Shown here piece by piece: positions 1 to 10,269 of a DNA stretch of 64,000 nucleotides (its first letter is position 1; each line of letters begins with the position of its first letter). Source of the DNA: Saccharum officinarum (taxonomy: Eukaryota; Streptophyta; Magnoliopsida; Poales; Poaceae); the NCBI GenBank assembly GCA_020631735.1, contig CM036158.1, positions 78,049,447 to 78,113,446 of the forward strand, read 5' to 3'. The position numbers and the translations under genes were made by a program. The notes under the pieces are model-generated. The model made no database searches, was not told the origin of the DNA, and was given only the letters and a program-made list of their open reading frames with translations.

Positions 1-1142
1 CTAAACAACTCAGATTGTCATAATTACAAATAGATTGTAGTACTCCAAATTAAATGTGATCCAAATAGTCTTTTAGACATGCAGCATCTCAATGACTAGT
101 AGTACTATGTCCAGCAGATTTACTATATATCTGTATTCACCGTTTGATTGGGGACAGCTGCTGCAACTTGGTTCAAAGCCTCAAACTGCAGGGCGCACGC
201 ACATTGAACTTCTTGCTTAATTGCTATGGGTATACTAGTGACTAATTAATCAGTGTAATAAAAAACAAGTCTATTTTCCTCTGTTTGGAATGATAATAAC
301 ATTTTAGCCAGCCATGGACTATATAGATCATTTCATTTGCGTCTAATCAAAACTAAAAAGCACTCATCTCTTATGGAAAAATTAGAACTAAGACAGATAA
401 AGCATATGGCTGTCCGATTATAGCACGAGCCGACACTGATATGTCCCCCAAATGCTTTAAACTGATATGGGATACTTATTATCCACGTTGATTGTTATTA
501 TGAATAGTCATTCAATGTCCATAATTTGAATTACAGCTTTGTTTTGGATATTTATTTTTTATACCAACTCAGGATGAAGACAAACTTGATAAAACTTATG
601 GATTAACTAGATCAATGACTTTTAAAATTTGAACCATGTTTATATATGGGATTAATTGACCCGAACAATTAGACAAAAGGAGTGAAATATATCGCACTAT
701 GGTTGTTAGCAATCAATGTATTAGAGCAACTTAGAGCTTCTTTATATCCTTCCTAGTTGATAGGAATAGAGATTTTGGTGAAAAAAATGCACTGTAACAC
801 GTTCTTTAATTAGATCTTCAAATTTTGTCACCCTTTGTTTCAGATTTCTCGCTAGTCAAAGATAGAGAGCAAGGCTACCTCTCTAGAGAGTGCAAATAGA
901 AATTGCTGGAGGGTGGAAAGATATGGAGAGCGATTTTTATTCAAATGGCTCTTCAAATGATGATTTAGAGAGTGAGTTTAAGAAAGACTCTTTAAAATGC
1001 TCTTAGGTGGGATGACAAGGGTGGTGTACATGAGGCATAGGATGGTAGAGGTTTGACTCACAAATGGCAAGTGTTCCCATTTGACACAACTCTAGTTTTG
1101 AGATCCTTGTTGGATCTATAATTTATAGATTAAATTAAATTA
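1..1142. other. AT-rich intergenic DNA, no gene seen
   Basis: I see no open frame with a recognisable domain, no TATA-plus-gene arrangement and no terminal repeat in this stretch. It is AT-rich and broken by stops on both strands. It ends where the CACTA terminus begins. Confidence 0.6.
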
Positions 1143-2760
1143 CACTACAAGAGGTTAGGCCTTCTATGACTAACTGATTGTGACAATTACAACCTTTTTC
1201 TTGTCATTGTACCCCTTCTATGACTATATGGCTATTGTCATAGAAGGTGGATCATAATACCCCTTCTGTTACTAAGAGACCCTATTGTCATTCATCTTAG
1301 TGACAATTGCACGTTTGTCACCAGGTTATGACGATGGGATACTGACAAGTTTTCAATGTTTTGACATGGCACGTGATGTGGCGTGTGACGTGGCATAGTA
1401 TGACGAAAATAATTGTCATAAAAATGAATTTGGCCCAATTGGCCTATATATCATGGGCTGGTTTTTACAATTATAATTCGAATAAGCTCAACTGGCCCAT
1501 GGGTTGGCCGACCATTTTGGGCCCATCTATTGGCAGACTTTTTATTTTTTTTCCATATATTGCATCTGATATTATGGCCCAATCCCATGTACAAAATCGT
1601 CACAAATAATAAACTACATTCAATTTAATAACAATGATAATTAGACATGCAAACAGATCATTTCCTCCATAACTAATGGTTCATACAACAATTCTAACCA
1701 TTCACCAGTCATACAAATGAATCACATTCCAGATCACTAGTACCAAACATACATCCATCAAAATAAAAACTGCAGCCACATTCCAGTCATGGCAACAACA
1801 CCATGGCAGCATGGCCAGGTTCCAGTCATCACCTGTTCACCAACAATAGCAGCCACATTCCGGTCACAGTTCCAGTCACAACAACAGCAGCATAGCTCAA
1901 GTGTCATCACCTGATCACCAACAGCAACAGCCACACTCCAGTTACAATTTAGTCTGATCTGAGAAAACAAACAATCTCTTATGTGAGATATGCTTATTCT
2001 ATGTATTGAATTTATAAGTTTCCATTGCCACAGAGGTTAGTTTCTTAAGTTTCCATTTTAAAATATGAGATTTCCAAACAGAATTTTGGCACTGTAAATA
2101 TTTCAAATGGAAAGGTTATCAACTACAAAGTTGTAGGCCTCATCACGGTCTACAACTTTTGTTTTGGTCATTTCTCCATGCGAGTTCATTTGGATAGTTC
2201 AAAACATTTGAATTTCAAAATATAAGATTTTCAAATAGAATTTTGGTACCGTAAATGATTTCAAATTAATGGAAAGGCTATCAACTACAACATTGTAGGT
2301 CTCGTCACGATCTACAACTTTTGTTTTGGTTATTTCTCCATCCGAGTTCATTTGAACAGTTCAAAAATATTTTAAATGCAAAATATTTGACTTGTAGGAT
2401 TATGTTTTTAATTAATGATGATTACATTTGATCACTTTTGTCATGAACTACTGTCACAAAGATTAGAAAGTGCACATGGTGACGGTTGTTTATGACTAAA
2501 GCACAACTTAGTCACAAACGTTTGTCATCCATTGAAAAATTGTCATAAACGTGTCGTTTCTATCACGACTACGAATATCCACTTCTATGACGAATAGCTT
2601 TCGTCACTGAAGGAGCCAAATTCATCATAATTTTAGTTCTACGACAGATTTATGATGAAAAATGGTTCGTCATAGAAGTCACGTCATACTTGAACTTTTA
2701 TGACGATTTTCACAAATCGTCATAGAAGTGGCTTAAACTGTGACGAAAACAGAACGTCGT
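1143..2760. repeat. CACTA 1 subterminal repeats (TTCTATGACGA type)
   Basis: The motif TTCTATGAC and its complement GTCATAGAA recur near 1163, 1208, 1225, 2583, 2660 and 2720, and again near 3283. They occur in both orientations, as is usual for CACTA subterminal regions that bind the TNPA-like protein. Between about 1620 and 2440 there are also two diverged copies of a unit of about 130 bp (near 2105 and 2255) sharing 'tatcaactacaa' and 'tacaacttttgttttgg'. Confidence 0.5.
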
Positions 2761-2784
2761 AGAACTATTTTGTCATGCGTGGCA

Positions 2785-3262
2785 AGGGGGCTGCCACGTT
2801 GGTGGGTGCTTCCGTTGGAGATGCTTTCCACGTGCACATGCTATAGCCGGTTGCATTGGAGATGGTTCGGGTACGTGTCACCTTCTTATTGTACAACGTG
2901 GCCATCTCTGGTTCTTGCACATTTTAGGCTCTTACTGGACCACGTGTCAAGTTCTTGTTGTTCCACATTTTAGTTTTCTATGGGCACACGTGTTGTGTTG
3001 CAGTTGGATCACGTGTCACTTCTTCATTGGACCATGTGGTCTATTTTTATTGGTCCACGTGGCCGTTTCTTATTCGACCACGTGTCACAGCACTGTCCAT
3101 CCATGTTTTGCATTTTTATTCGGCCACATGGCTTGACAACATCCTTCCACGTGTCGGATTTTTAATAGCTCACGTGTCGTGCTCTGGCTATTTCAGGTGT
3201 CATGCATTGGTTCCTCCACGTGTCGTATTTTTATTTGATCACGTGGCCTATTCTAGTTCTAC
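2785..3262. repeat. 23-bp degenerate tandem array with G-box cores
   Basis: About 20 head-to-tail units of 22-24 bp, each centred on CACGTG or a near miss (CATGTG, CACATG, AACGTG). Ten perfect CACGTG cores lie near 2829, 2941, 2986, 3008, 3054, 3077, 3148, 3170, 3217 and 3240. A typical unit is CCACGTGTC followed by a T-rich spacer. It lies between the CACTA terminus and the 3' end of the transposase-like gene. Open frames across it (2740-3290) are by-products of the repeat. A role as a protein-binding array is inference. Confidence 0.75.
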
Positions 3263-3486
3263 CGCATGGAGTACAATCAATTCGTCATAGAAGTAATTCG
3301 AGATCGTCACTACTACCAGATGGACTACATAACAATTCATCCTGGCAATCAAATAACCACAATTAACATTTCATACATCAGCAGCGAACCACTGATAGAG
3401 TATCACAACATCAAACCATCACATGCGTCCACACAACAGACCACAAATGTTCACCGCATCAAGCCGCAAGAGTTGAAGACTGAGAG

Positions 3487-4167
3487 TTAATTACCAGGAG
3501 AGCTTAAGCGCAAGACTAGCTCACAGAGCCTATTGTACTCCTCCTGTTGCTGTTGCTTGAATTCCTCAGGCTTCCTTTTAGCCTTTTCTGTTCTCACCTT
3601 TAGTTCATCCACTAGTTCAACGAGCTCAGATGTACTTTTCTGTTCACCAGCAAGCTGCTCCCGAAGTGTCATCTCTGCCGATGTCTCCGCTCTGGTGGAG
3701 CTTTTTAGGATACCAGCATTCTTCAAAAAAGGTTTTGGGGGGGGGCACTTGCCTTGGTAGAGGCAAAGGATCCTGGAAACAACATCAGCACTAGTCATTG
3801 GCTACCTATCAGCAACAGTTTTGCTTGCATAGCTTCCTACAAAATTCAATTAGTAAAACATTAGGTTACAGATAGTAGAAAAGGACTTCAACTTAAAACC
3901 CAAGAGATTAATTCATAAAAAGTAATGCATAGGACTTCCTCAAACGACTACTGATAGAGATTACATAAGCACAATGCATAGGTCTTTTGCAGCCTACTGC
4001 CGATAGAGATTACATAAGCACAATGTACAGGTACCATACTGATTGGTGTAAAATTGCAACTATAAAATTAAATGATGTTGCCACATTAGGCTCCTGTTGC
4101 GTTTCCTTCTTTTATGGCAATGGGTTCAATAGATTTCAAGGAAAGCAAATGAAGGTACTTACAACTG
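3487..4167 (-). pseudogene. CACTA 1 Transposase_24-type gene, 3' part
   Basis: The minus-strand frame from 3798 to 3487 encodes about 103 residues with 'FLKNAGILKSSTRAE', then 'AEMTLREQLAGEQKS', then a Lys/Glu/Gln-rich coiled coil ending in 'EEYNRLCELVLRLS'. This matches the C-terminal part of plant Ptta/En/Spm (Transposase_24) proteins. A splice acceptor precedes it near 3800. The upstream exon ends near 4161 at a donor reading GTAAGT. Just beyond that donor is the target duplication of the solo LTR, so the insertion hit the last bases of that exon. The encoded protein would be a DNA-binding accessory factor of CACTA transposition. Confidence 0.65.
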
Positions 4168-4172
4168 CTGCT

Positions 4173-5616
4173 TGTTGACAGTGGATAACATCAACATTTT
4201 ATAGTTAAATAAACATAAGAAATGGTACAAATGAAAGAATACACATAGAACTAGGATTTGATTCTAACAAGTTCCACGAGTTTTGGTGCTCTCATTTGTC
4301 TTGTAGGATATGCAATTTTTTACAGAATAAAAGTATCTTAAATTATGAATTGGAGTGCACCATTGCAAAGGGCTCATTGAGACGATTGAAACGGATATAT
4401 TATTTGCTATATTTAGAGTTCAGAATAAAAAGATATCAATCCACAACCACACATACACTAGAAGGTTTCAGAGGACACGAGAAGACACCAGACTGAAGCG
4501 GACCCTGATTGGCTAACAGGTGGGGCTGGCCAGCCCCACCCCTATGTCGGCCGGCCCTTGGCTGCTCTGCCTCGCCCTGAGCTTCTGAAATGTTCCTCCT
4601 ACGCCTCCTAGGGTCCCATCTACGTCCAATTGAAGTCGGTTTATCTAACGGTGGTCGAGGGAGGTCACACGGATCGATGACGTGGCAGTTACTTGGCCTC
4701 TACTCCACCTCAGACTATATAAGGATGCCCCACCCTCTCCAGGAGGCCATCTCTCATTCAGATCAAGGCACAACACCAGAGAATTAGGGGTAGACTCTCC
4801 AATGTAGTAGATTAGTTCTAGTTGAGAGTTAGGGAGAGTCGGGCTACGCTCAGGTTCTAGAGAATTCTTCGGAGGTCTGGTGTATCTTTGTATCTTACCT
4901 TTGCAAGACTTATGCTTTAATATATTTATTTTCTCTATTTACTTTTATGCCTTCATATGTGTGGTTAGTATAGTTGTTATACTTTTGCATGGGATCTCCG
5001 CTCGTATTGAGTGCGCTAGTTATCACGTGTGATTAGAGTAGTAATCGCTGGTGTAGACATGGTGTCTAGACTATAGGTTATCTGAGATTGCACCCAGTCC
5101 CATAGATTGTTGTGGTAGCCCCAGAGGTGATGGCTCTAACCAAGCCTTTATAATCCACACCACGTTCAGATTGGTGTTCATAGGGCTTTTTGGTAGCCTT
5201 CCCCCGACTACCCCTTCCCAGTATTTTCGAGAGTCAGAAAGGTATTGTTGCTCCAAAGTGTTATTATGTGATTGTTATATCTACCTATATTACAATTATC
5301 ATAGAACCAAAGTAATAGAGAAGTATTTAGGAACCTTGAACTCTCCCGTTGTCCTCTCAATTTAGCTATGCTACTCTTTTGTCATGGAATTCTCCTATGT
5401 ATGTGTCATTATGCATAACTCCTATCATTTATCATTTACCCCTACTTTAGTCTAGTTGGTATATTAAGTTAGTAGATGCATGATGGTGAATTGTTAGCTT
5501 CTTTAACCATTATTTCCCTGTGGATAAATATAATACTCTAGAATACTCTTGGGTAAAAGCTATAATGATATCCATGCGCTTGCGGAATTTTCTGTGTGCG
5601 TTAACAATTACCAACA
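4173..5616 (+). mobile_element. Solo LTR, 1444 bp, inside the CACTA 1 gene
   Basis: It starts TGTTGACAG and ends TACCAACA (TGTTG/CAACA inverted ends), flanked by the perfect 5-bp duplication CTGCT at 4168-4172 and 5617-5621. A TATA box (CTATATAAG) lies at 4715-4722. The tail, with 'gatatccatgcgcttgcgg' near 5570, resembles the U5 end of grass LTRs. No internal domain or second LTR is present, so it is a solo LTR left by recombination between two LTRs. Removing it with one CTGCT copy brings the Transposase_24 exon back into frame. Confidence 0.85.
4715..4722 (+). promoter_or_regulatory. TATA box of the solo LTR
   Basis: CTATATAAG about 540 bp into the LTR, after a GC-rich stretch and before a C-rich leader, as expected for the U3/R boundary. 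Direction is inferred from the LTR tail. Confidence 0.5.
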
Positions 5617-5621
5617 CTGCT

Positions 5622-6110
5622 CTTGCAGCATCGCTCAGGCCCTTTTTCGTATTGGTATGGAAGTCCTTGAAGACTTTCACAATATTAACATCTTCATCAG
5701 GTCGATCATGTTGTTCAAGTCCTGGATCATGATGTTGTTCATTAAGTCCTTTATCATGTTCTGCAGCCTTCCTCTTGTTCTCTTTCTGTTCACATTGCAC
5801 ATGAGTTTCTATTCATATTTATACAAAGGCAAGAGTAACAATAAAACACAACCATCACTTACAAATGTTTGCAGCTAGACAACGTAGGAGCGAGATCCTA
5901 TAGACTGGTGGTACTTCACTTTTATATGGTTTCACTTGTTCATCTCAGATGTTTCCTATAGCTTTATTTATGTTAGACTGTAGCACAAGTAGACCATAGC
6001 AAGAATAGATAGGAAATCGATGGGTTCACACACACCTTGTTATTAGCACTATACCAAGTCTCAACTAATTCACACCACTGTGCATCGCTCATGCACAGGA
6101 CAGGACAGGT
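5622..6110 (-). pseudogene. CACTA 1 Transposase_24-type gene, middle exons
   Basis: Two exons on the minus strand. The first (about 6110-6035) encodes 'MSDAQWCELVETWYSANNK', the conserved Transposase_24 segment, and ends at a GTGTGT donor. The second (about 5805-5622) encodes 'QCEQKENKRKAAEHDK', an acidic linker and 'VFKDFHTNTKKGLSDAARA', also typical of the family. The piece is bounded by two retroelement insertions: the Gypsy LTR begins at 6111 and the solo LTR ends at 5616. The exons on both sides join in phase when the insertions and one copy of each duplication are taken out. It is dead only because of the insertions, as far as this section shows. Confidence 0.7.
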
Positions 6111-6913
6111 TGATGAGGACATCGCCACGCTGGACACACCGATGTTATGGTCTTCCCCAAGTTGCAATTCGTCCCCAACTCAGCTGCCACGTCACCCTCG
6201 GATTCAGCAGACACGTTGTCACTATTTTGGTCATAACTCTCTCATACGACATCAAAACGGGGCGTTCTTGGATGCGTTGGAAAGGGGACGACGACGCCGT
6301 CGTTTTGGATCTGGTCCTAGCTCCATAAGGTCCGTGGATCATTCTATGTGACCATGTCAAGGTGCTATGTCACCTATTTAGGCCAACTTGGCCATGTATC
6401 ATGTCGGGCCTTAAGCCCAAGTTGTGGGCGCCCAACCCATGGCTGTTCCCAACCCTAGGTCGAGTCTTATACTATAAATATAGCCACCGCCGCTGTTAGA
6501 CAATTGGGTTTTGTTTAGAGTTTAGTTTTCCATCGAGAAACTGAATCGTTCATTGTAACTGTGGTGACAAATCCTTTTACAGTGATCCAGGGCCCCTATT
6601 CTTGATCTCCTCCACTTTGTCGATTAGTCCTTTGGAACCGAGTTCTTGAACCTCTATTGATATTCGCATCATTCATATCTGCAATTTCAGATTGCGTGTT
6701 TTTACCTTCTTGCTTGTGCTCTTCGATTCGCTTACAGGAAAAGCCTTCTTGGCGAGGTCAATCAAGTTGTGCTTGGTTGATAACCAACGGAGCAGTGGTG
6801 CAACGGTTGCAGGGTTCGAATCGTGTCTGATTTGAAGCCGGATTGCCAACGTCGAGATCTCCACAAATCGAACTTACCGGTTACCTCTCGAAAGATCGGG
6901 CCAGTATTCATCA
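6111..6913 (+). repeat. Gypsy element 5' LTR
   Basis: Starts TGATGAGGAC and ends CCAGTATTCATCA. It carries a TATA box (CTATAAATA) at 6472-6480. By eye it differs from the 3' LTR at scattered single bases only and has the same length, which suggests a fairly recent insertion. Confidence 0.88.
6472..6480 (+). promoter_or_regulatory. Gypsy LTR TATA box
   Basis: CTATAAATA about 360 bp into the LTR; the same TATAAATA lies at 9829-9836 in the 3' LTR. Confidence 0.6.
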
Positions 6914-6926
6914 ATTGGTATCAGAT
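6914..6926 (+). other. Primer-binding site (initiator Met tRNA type)
   Basis: TTGGTATCAGA directly follows the 5' LTR and matches the TGGTATCAGA start of the usual plant initiator-methionine tRNA primer site. Confidence 0.75.
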
Positions 6927-8268
6927 ATTTCAGGTTTACCGCGAGGTATAATCTCGTTTGCCTTAGATTCATATTTGTTCCTTACCTACAGTCCACAAAA
7001 AGCCCAATAATATTTCAATTTTCGTTGTCCTATCACCTTTGTGCCTTTGCAATTTTGTTTCAGATTCGCGTTGTTGAGTTTGTGTCCGTGGTCGAGTCTT
7101 GTTGCTGGTTTAGGATTGTGTTCGTAGTCGTAGTTCAATCGCCCGTTGCTGTGATTTTTGTTTTCCGCCGCTATCCCATCCACCATTTCCAAACAACAAG
7201 TCGAAGCCACCACATTACTCGACTTGCCTTGCTAGCCGCCTTGTGTAACTTCTCGCCACCGCGCAAACCCTAGATAGGTTGCTAGCCGCTCTTATTTTGC
7301 CTGCATCGCAGCCCTCCTACATCATCAGGCGAATACCTACTGCTGTTAGTCACAGGAACCATCTTGTGCTCGGTGCGAATACCTACTACTGTTAGTCACA
7401 GGATCCATCTTGTGATCGGTGTTGGAGTTTAGGGACGTTTTGCCCTAACTGCCGTATTGTGCCTTCCGGAAAACATAACTTGAGATACCTTCGGTGAAAC
7501 AGGTATAACTTTTCGCACGTTTATCAGAAAAATCTAAAATTTTTTGAGCAGCTTCTTGACACCATTTGAGGCCAACCCAAACTGGGCCTTGCCCTGTTTG
7601 GTTTCATCAAAATTGCCAAAAAAATATTCAGGAAAATAAAGAAAAAAAATTGTCAAAGTTTTTGCACGCTTTTCAGAGAACTTGCTATATTTCTGTAGAT
7701 CACATCCCACCTCAGTTGTAGGTGCCAATTTTTGTGGTTGCATCTTTTGTGATCCTTGTTTAGAGAAAAATATTAAAAAAATTAAAAAAAATAAAAAAGT
7801 TTGATTCCTACTAGTGCCTTTTGGGAAATTCCGGGAAAAATTCATAAAAAGGAAAAATTCTGGTTATTTGTTTGTTCTGTGAGTTCTTTCCATCGTCCTT
7901 TGCTTTCACCTTGTTGCGCTACGTCTCGACACGTCTTAGCCAGCAGCTGTGATTTGTACTTTGGATCCGGATTGAACAATCGTTAATCTGCATTCGTTAA
8001 TTGCTAATCCTTGCTGTCATATTGTGTGCCTACCCATAGCTCCACATATTCTTCTGTCAGCATAGGTTCATCTTGCAACTGTACCCACACTCAACAACAG
8101 ATTACTTTGCCATTTTGATTTGGCTCCTGTTTGGCGTTGATAAGAATACAGGCAAGACGGTGGTAAGCCGCTTGTGATTTTGCATTCCACTTTCACTACC
8201 ACCACCACTTGTTTCCTTTTAGTTGATAGGGATAATACTTTGGTGTTATCTTTTTCTATCTTCTAACC
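6927..8268 (+). other. Gypsy leader region, non-coding
   Basis: Between the primer site and gag there is no recognisable domain. A 44-bp near-duplicate occurs at about 7330-7420 ('gcgaatacctactgctgtt' type). Short open frames here look incidental. Confidence 0.55.
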
Positions 8269-8806
8269 ATGTCAGGATCTCCGACGGACTTCAATGAGTG
8301 TGTGTCAAAGGACGAGCTTACAACGTTCATGACTGAACAACGCAATCTTATGACCAAGCTGACGCGCAATGTGAACAATTTGGTCACCCGCATTGAACAA
8401 CTCGAGCACCGCCTTCCCCCTCATCGTGGTGATGATGTACATGCGGATGATTTTGGTGATGAAGATGCGGATGCTGACGGTTATGCCCGTCGCCGCCTCA
8501 ACTTCAATCGTCGCGGTATGGGAGGTAATATTCAAGGTAATAATGATCCTTTTGCTAAAATTAAATTTAGCCTTCCTCCTTTTGCTGGTAATGTTGATCC
8601 AGAGGCTTATTTAGATTGGGAGCTTGCCATTCAACAAAAATTTGATTCTCATAATGTTCCTGCTGAGCATAGAGTTAGACTTGCTACTAGTGAGTTTACC
8701 AATTTTGCTTTGTTCTGGTGGAGTGATCTTTGCAATGCTAATAATGCTGCTGCTGTGCCTCAAACTTGGAATGCTTTAAAGCAACGTATGAAATCTCGTT
8801 TTGTCG
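8269..8806 (+). pseudogene. Gypsy gag, truncated
   Basis: The frame begins MSGSPTDFNECVSKDEL with a heptad-like N-terminal helix, an Asp-rich stretch and 'FAKIKFSLPPFAGNVDPEAY', then 'YLDWELAIQQKFDSHNVP' and 'ALFWWSDLC', the core of plant Gypsy capsid proteins (Retrotrans_gag type). It stops being gag-like after 'LKQRMKSRFV'. The rest of capsid and the zinc knuckle are missing, and the next bases belong to the protease in another frame. An internal deletion with frame change therefore joins residue about 180 to the protease region. Confidence 0.8.
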
Positions 8807-9227
8807 TGTTCTCATTATCATTGATAGCGGGAGTTGCAATAACTTGGTGAGTTCAGATTTGGTTGACAAGCTTGGTTTGACCACACGACAACATTCGTAT
8901 CCATATAAACTTCAATGGTTCAATAATAGTGGTAAGACTAAGGTAACTAAATCAGCACGCATTAGCTTTTTTACAGGCTCTTATCATGATACTGTTGATT
9001 TTGATGTTGTTCCTATGCAAGCTTGTTCCATTTTATTAGGTCGCCTATGGGAATTTGATAATGATGCTTTACACCATGGTAGAACTAATACATACACTAT
9101 CATACATAAGGAAAAGAAAATTACATTGCTACCTTTGTCTCCTACGGATATTATTAAACATGCTAATGAGATTAAAAATAAACCTCCAACTCACATTGCT
9201 AAAAATAATGGGATTAAGTTAAAATGA
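8806..9227 (+). pseudogene. Gypsy aspartic protease (RVP_2) remnant
   Basis: Starts within 'VLIIIDSGSCNNLVSSDL', where DSG is the retropepsin catalytic triad (DSG in place of the usual DTG). It continues with 'LGLTTRQHSYPYKLQWF' and 'SILLGRLWEFDNDALHHGR', the second half of the fold. The usual DTG/DSG-to-LGRPW spacing is kept. It ends at a stop at 9225, after a Lys-rich linker. Upstream gag is in a different frame because of the deletion. Confidence 0.8.
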
Positions 9228-9466
9228 GGTACTTTTCTTTCTACAACTTCTGCTACTGCTGAGTTATGTGATAATCCTGATGCGCCATGTTATACTATGT
9301 TTTGTCAACCTATTCTGTCTGGTGCATTGCCTGCTGTCACTAACCTTTTGCAGGAGTTCGCTGATGATGGGATGAAGTCGAGGACGACTCCAATTCTAGA
9401 AGGAGGGGATGATGAGGACATTGCCAAGATGGAGTCGAGGACGACTCCAATTCAAGAAGGGGAGGA
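9228..9466 (+). pseudogene. Gypsy pol remnant fused to polyprotein tail; duplicated PPT
   Basis: After an interrupting stop the frame reads 'VTNLLQEFAD', the start of the RT region, and jumps straight to 'MKSRTTPILEGGDDEDI', the polyprotein's C-terminal tail. RT, RNase H and integrase have been deleted in between. The tail segment is present twice (about 9372-9430 and 9431-9490): each copy has a purine-rich tract followed by TGATGAGGACAT, that is, a PPT with the first bases of the LTR. The second copy forms the true LTR boundary. Confidence 0.72.
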
Positions 9467-10269
9467 TGATGAGGACATCGCCATGCTAGACACACCTTCG
9501 TTATGGTCTTCCCCAAGTTGCAATTCGTCCCCAACTCAGCTGCCATGTCACCCTCGGATTCAGCAGACACGTTGTCACTGTTTTAGTCATAACTCTCTCA
9601 TACGACATCAAAACGGGGCGTTCTTGGATGCGTTGGAAAGGGGACGACGACGCCATCGTTTTGGATCTGGTCCTAGATCCATAAGGTCCATGGATCATTC
9701 TATGTGACCACGTCAAGGTGCTGCGTCACCTATTTGGGCCAACTTGGCCATGTATCGTGTCAGGCCTTAAGCCCAAGTTGTGGGCGCCCAACCCCTGGCC
9801 GTTCCCAATCCTAGGTCGAGTCTTAGACTATAAATATAGCCACCACCGCTGTTAGACAATTGGGTTTTGTTTAGAGTTTAGTTTTCCATCGAGAAACTGA
9901 ATCGTTCATTGTAACTGTGGTGACAAATCCTTTTACAGTGATCTAGGGCCCCCGTTCTTGATCTCCTCCACTGTGTCAATTAGTCCTTTGGAACCGAGTT
10001 CTTGAACCTCTATTGATATTCGCATCATTCATATCTGCAATTTCAGATTGCGTGTTTTTACCTTCTTGCTTGTGCTCTTCAATTCACTTACAGGAAAAGC
10101 CTTCTTCGCGAGGTCAATCAAGTTGTGCTTGGTTGATAACCAACGGAACAGTGGTGTAACGGTTGCAGGGTTCGAATCGTGTCTGATTTGAAGCCGGATC
10201 GCCAACGTCGAGATCTCCACAAATCGAACTTACCGGTTACCTCTCGGAAGATCGGGCCAGTATTCATTA
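9467..10269 (+). repeat. Gypsy element 3' LTR
   Basis: 803 bp, preceded by the purine tract AAGAAGGGGAGGA at 9454-9466. Colinear with the 5' LTR through 'ccagtattcat', then flanked by the CACTA 1 gene. Confidence 0.88.

Larger units (their letters stand above)
6111..10269 (+). mobile_element. Internally deleted Ty3/Gypsy element
   Basis: Two 803-bp LTRs (6111-6913 and 9467-10269), an initiator-Met-tRNA-type primer site just after the first, a purine tract just before the second, and an internal region with only gag and protease pieces. Reverse transcriptase, RNase H and integrase are missing, so it would depend on another element. Flanks are CAGGT at 6106-6110 and GAGGT at 10270-10274, a 5-bp duplication with one mismatch. 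The LTR tails read TCA and TTA, so the last bases are slightly ambiguous. It interrupts the CACTA 1 gene within the codon stretch just before 'CMSDAQW'. Confidence 0.88.

Noticed and set aside
2740..3290. Overlapping open frames of 60-110 codons on plus
   Set aside because: They run across the 23-bp G-box array. The repeated CACGTG unit keeps several frames open at once, and the proteins have no domain.
6760..6850. tRNA-like or SINE-like stretch with a B-box (GGTTCGAATC)
   Set aside because: It is part of both Gypsy LTRs, no convincing A box or cloverleaf could be drawn, and a single B box is weak evidence.
7534..7845. 103-codon minus frame in the Gypsy leader
   Set aside because: Antisense to the element, AT-rich, Phe/Lys/Leu low complexity and no domain.
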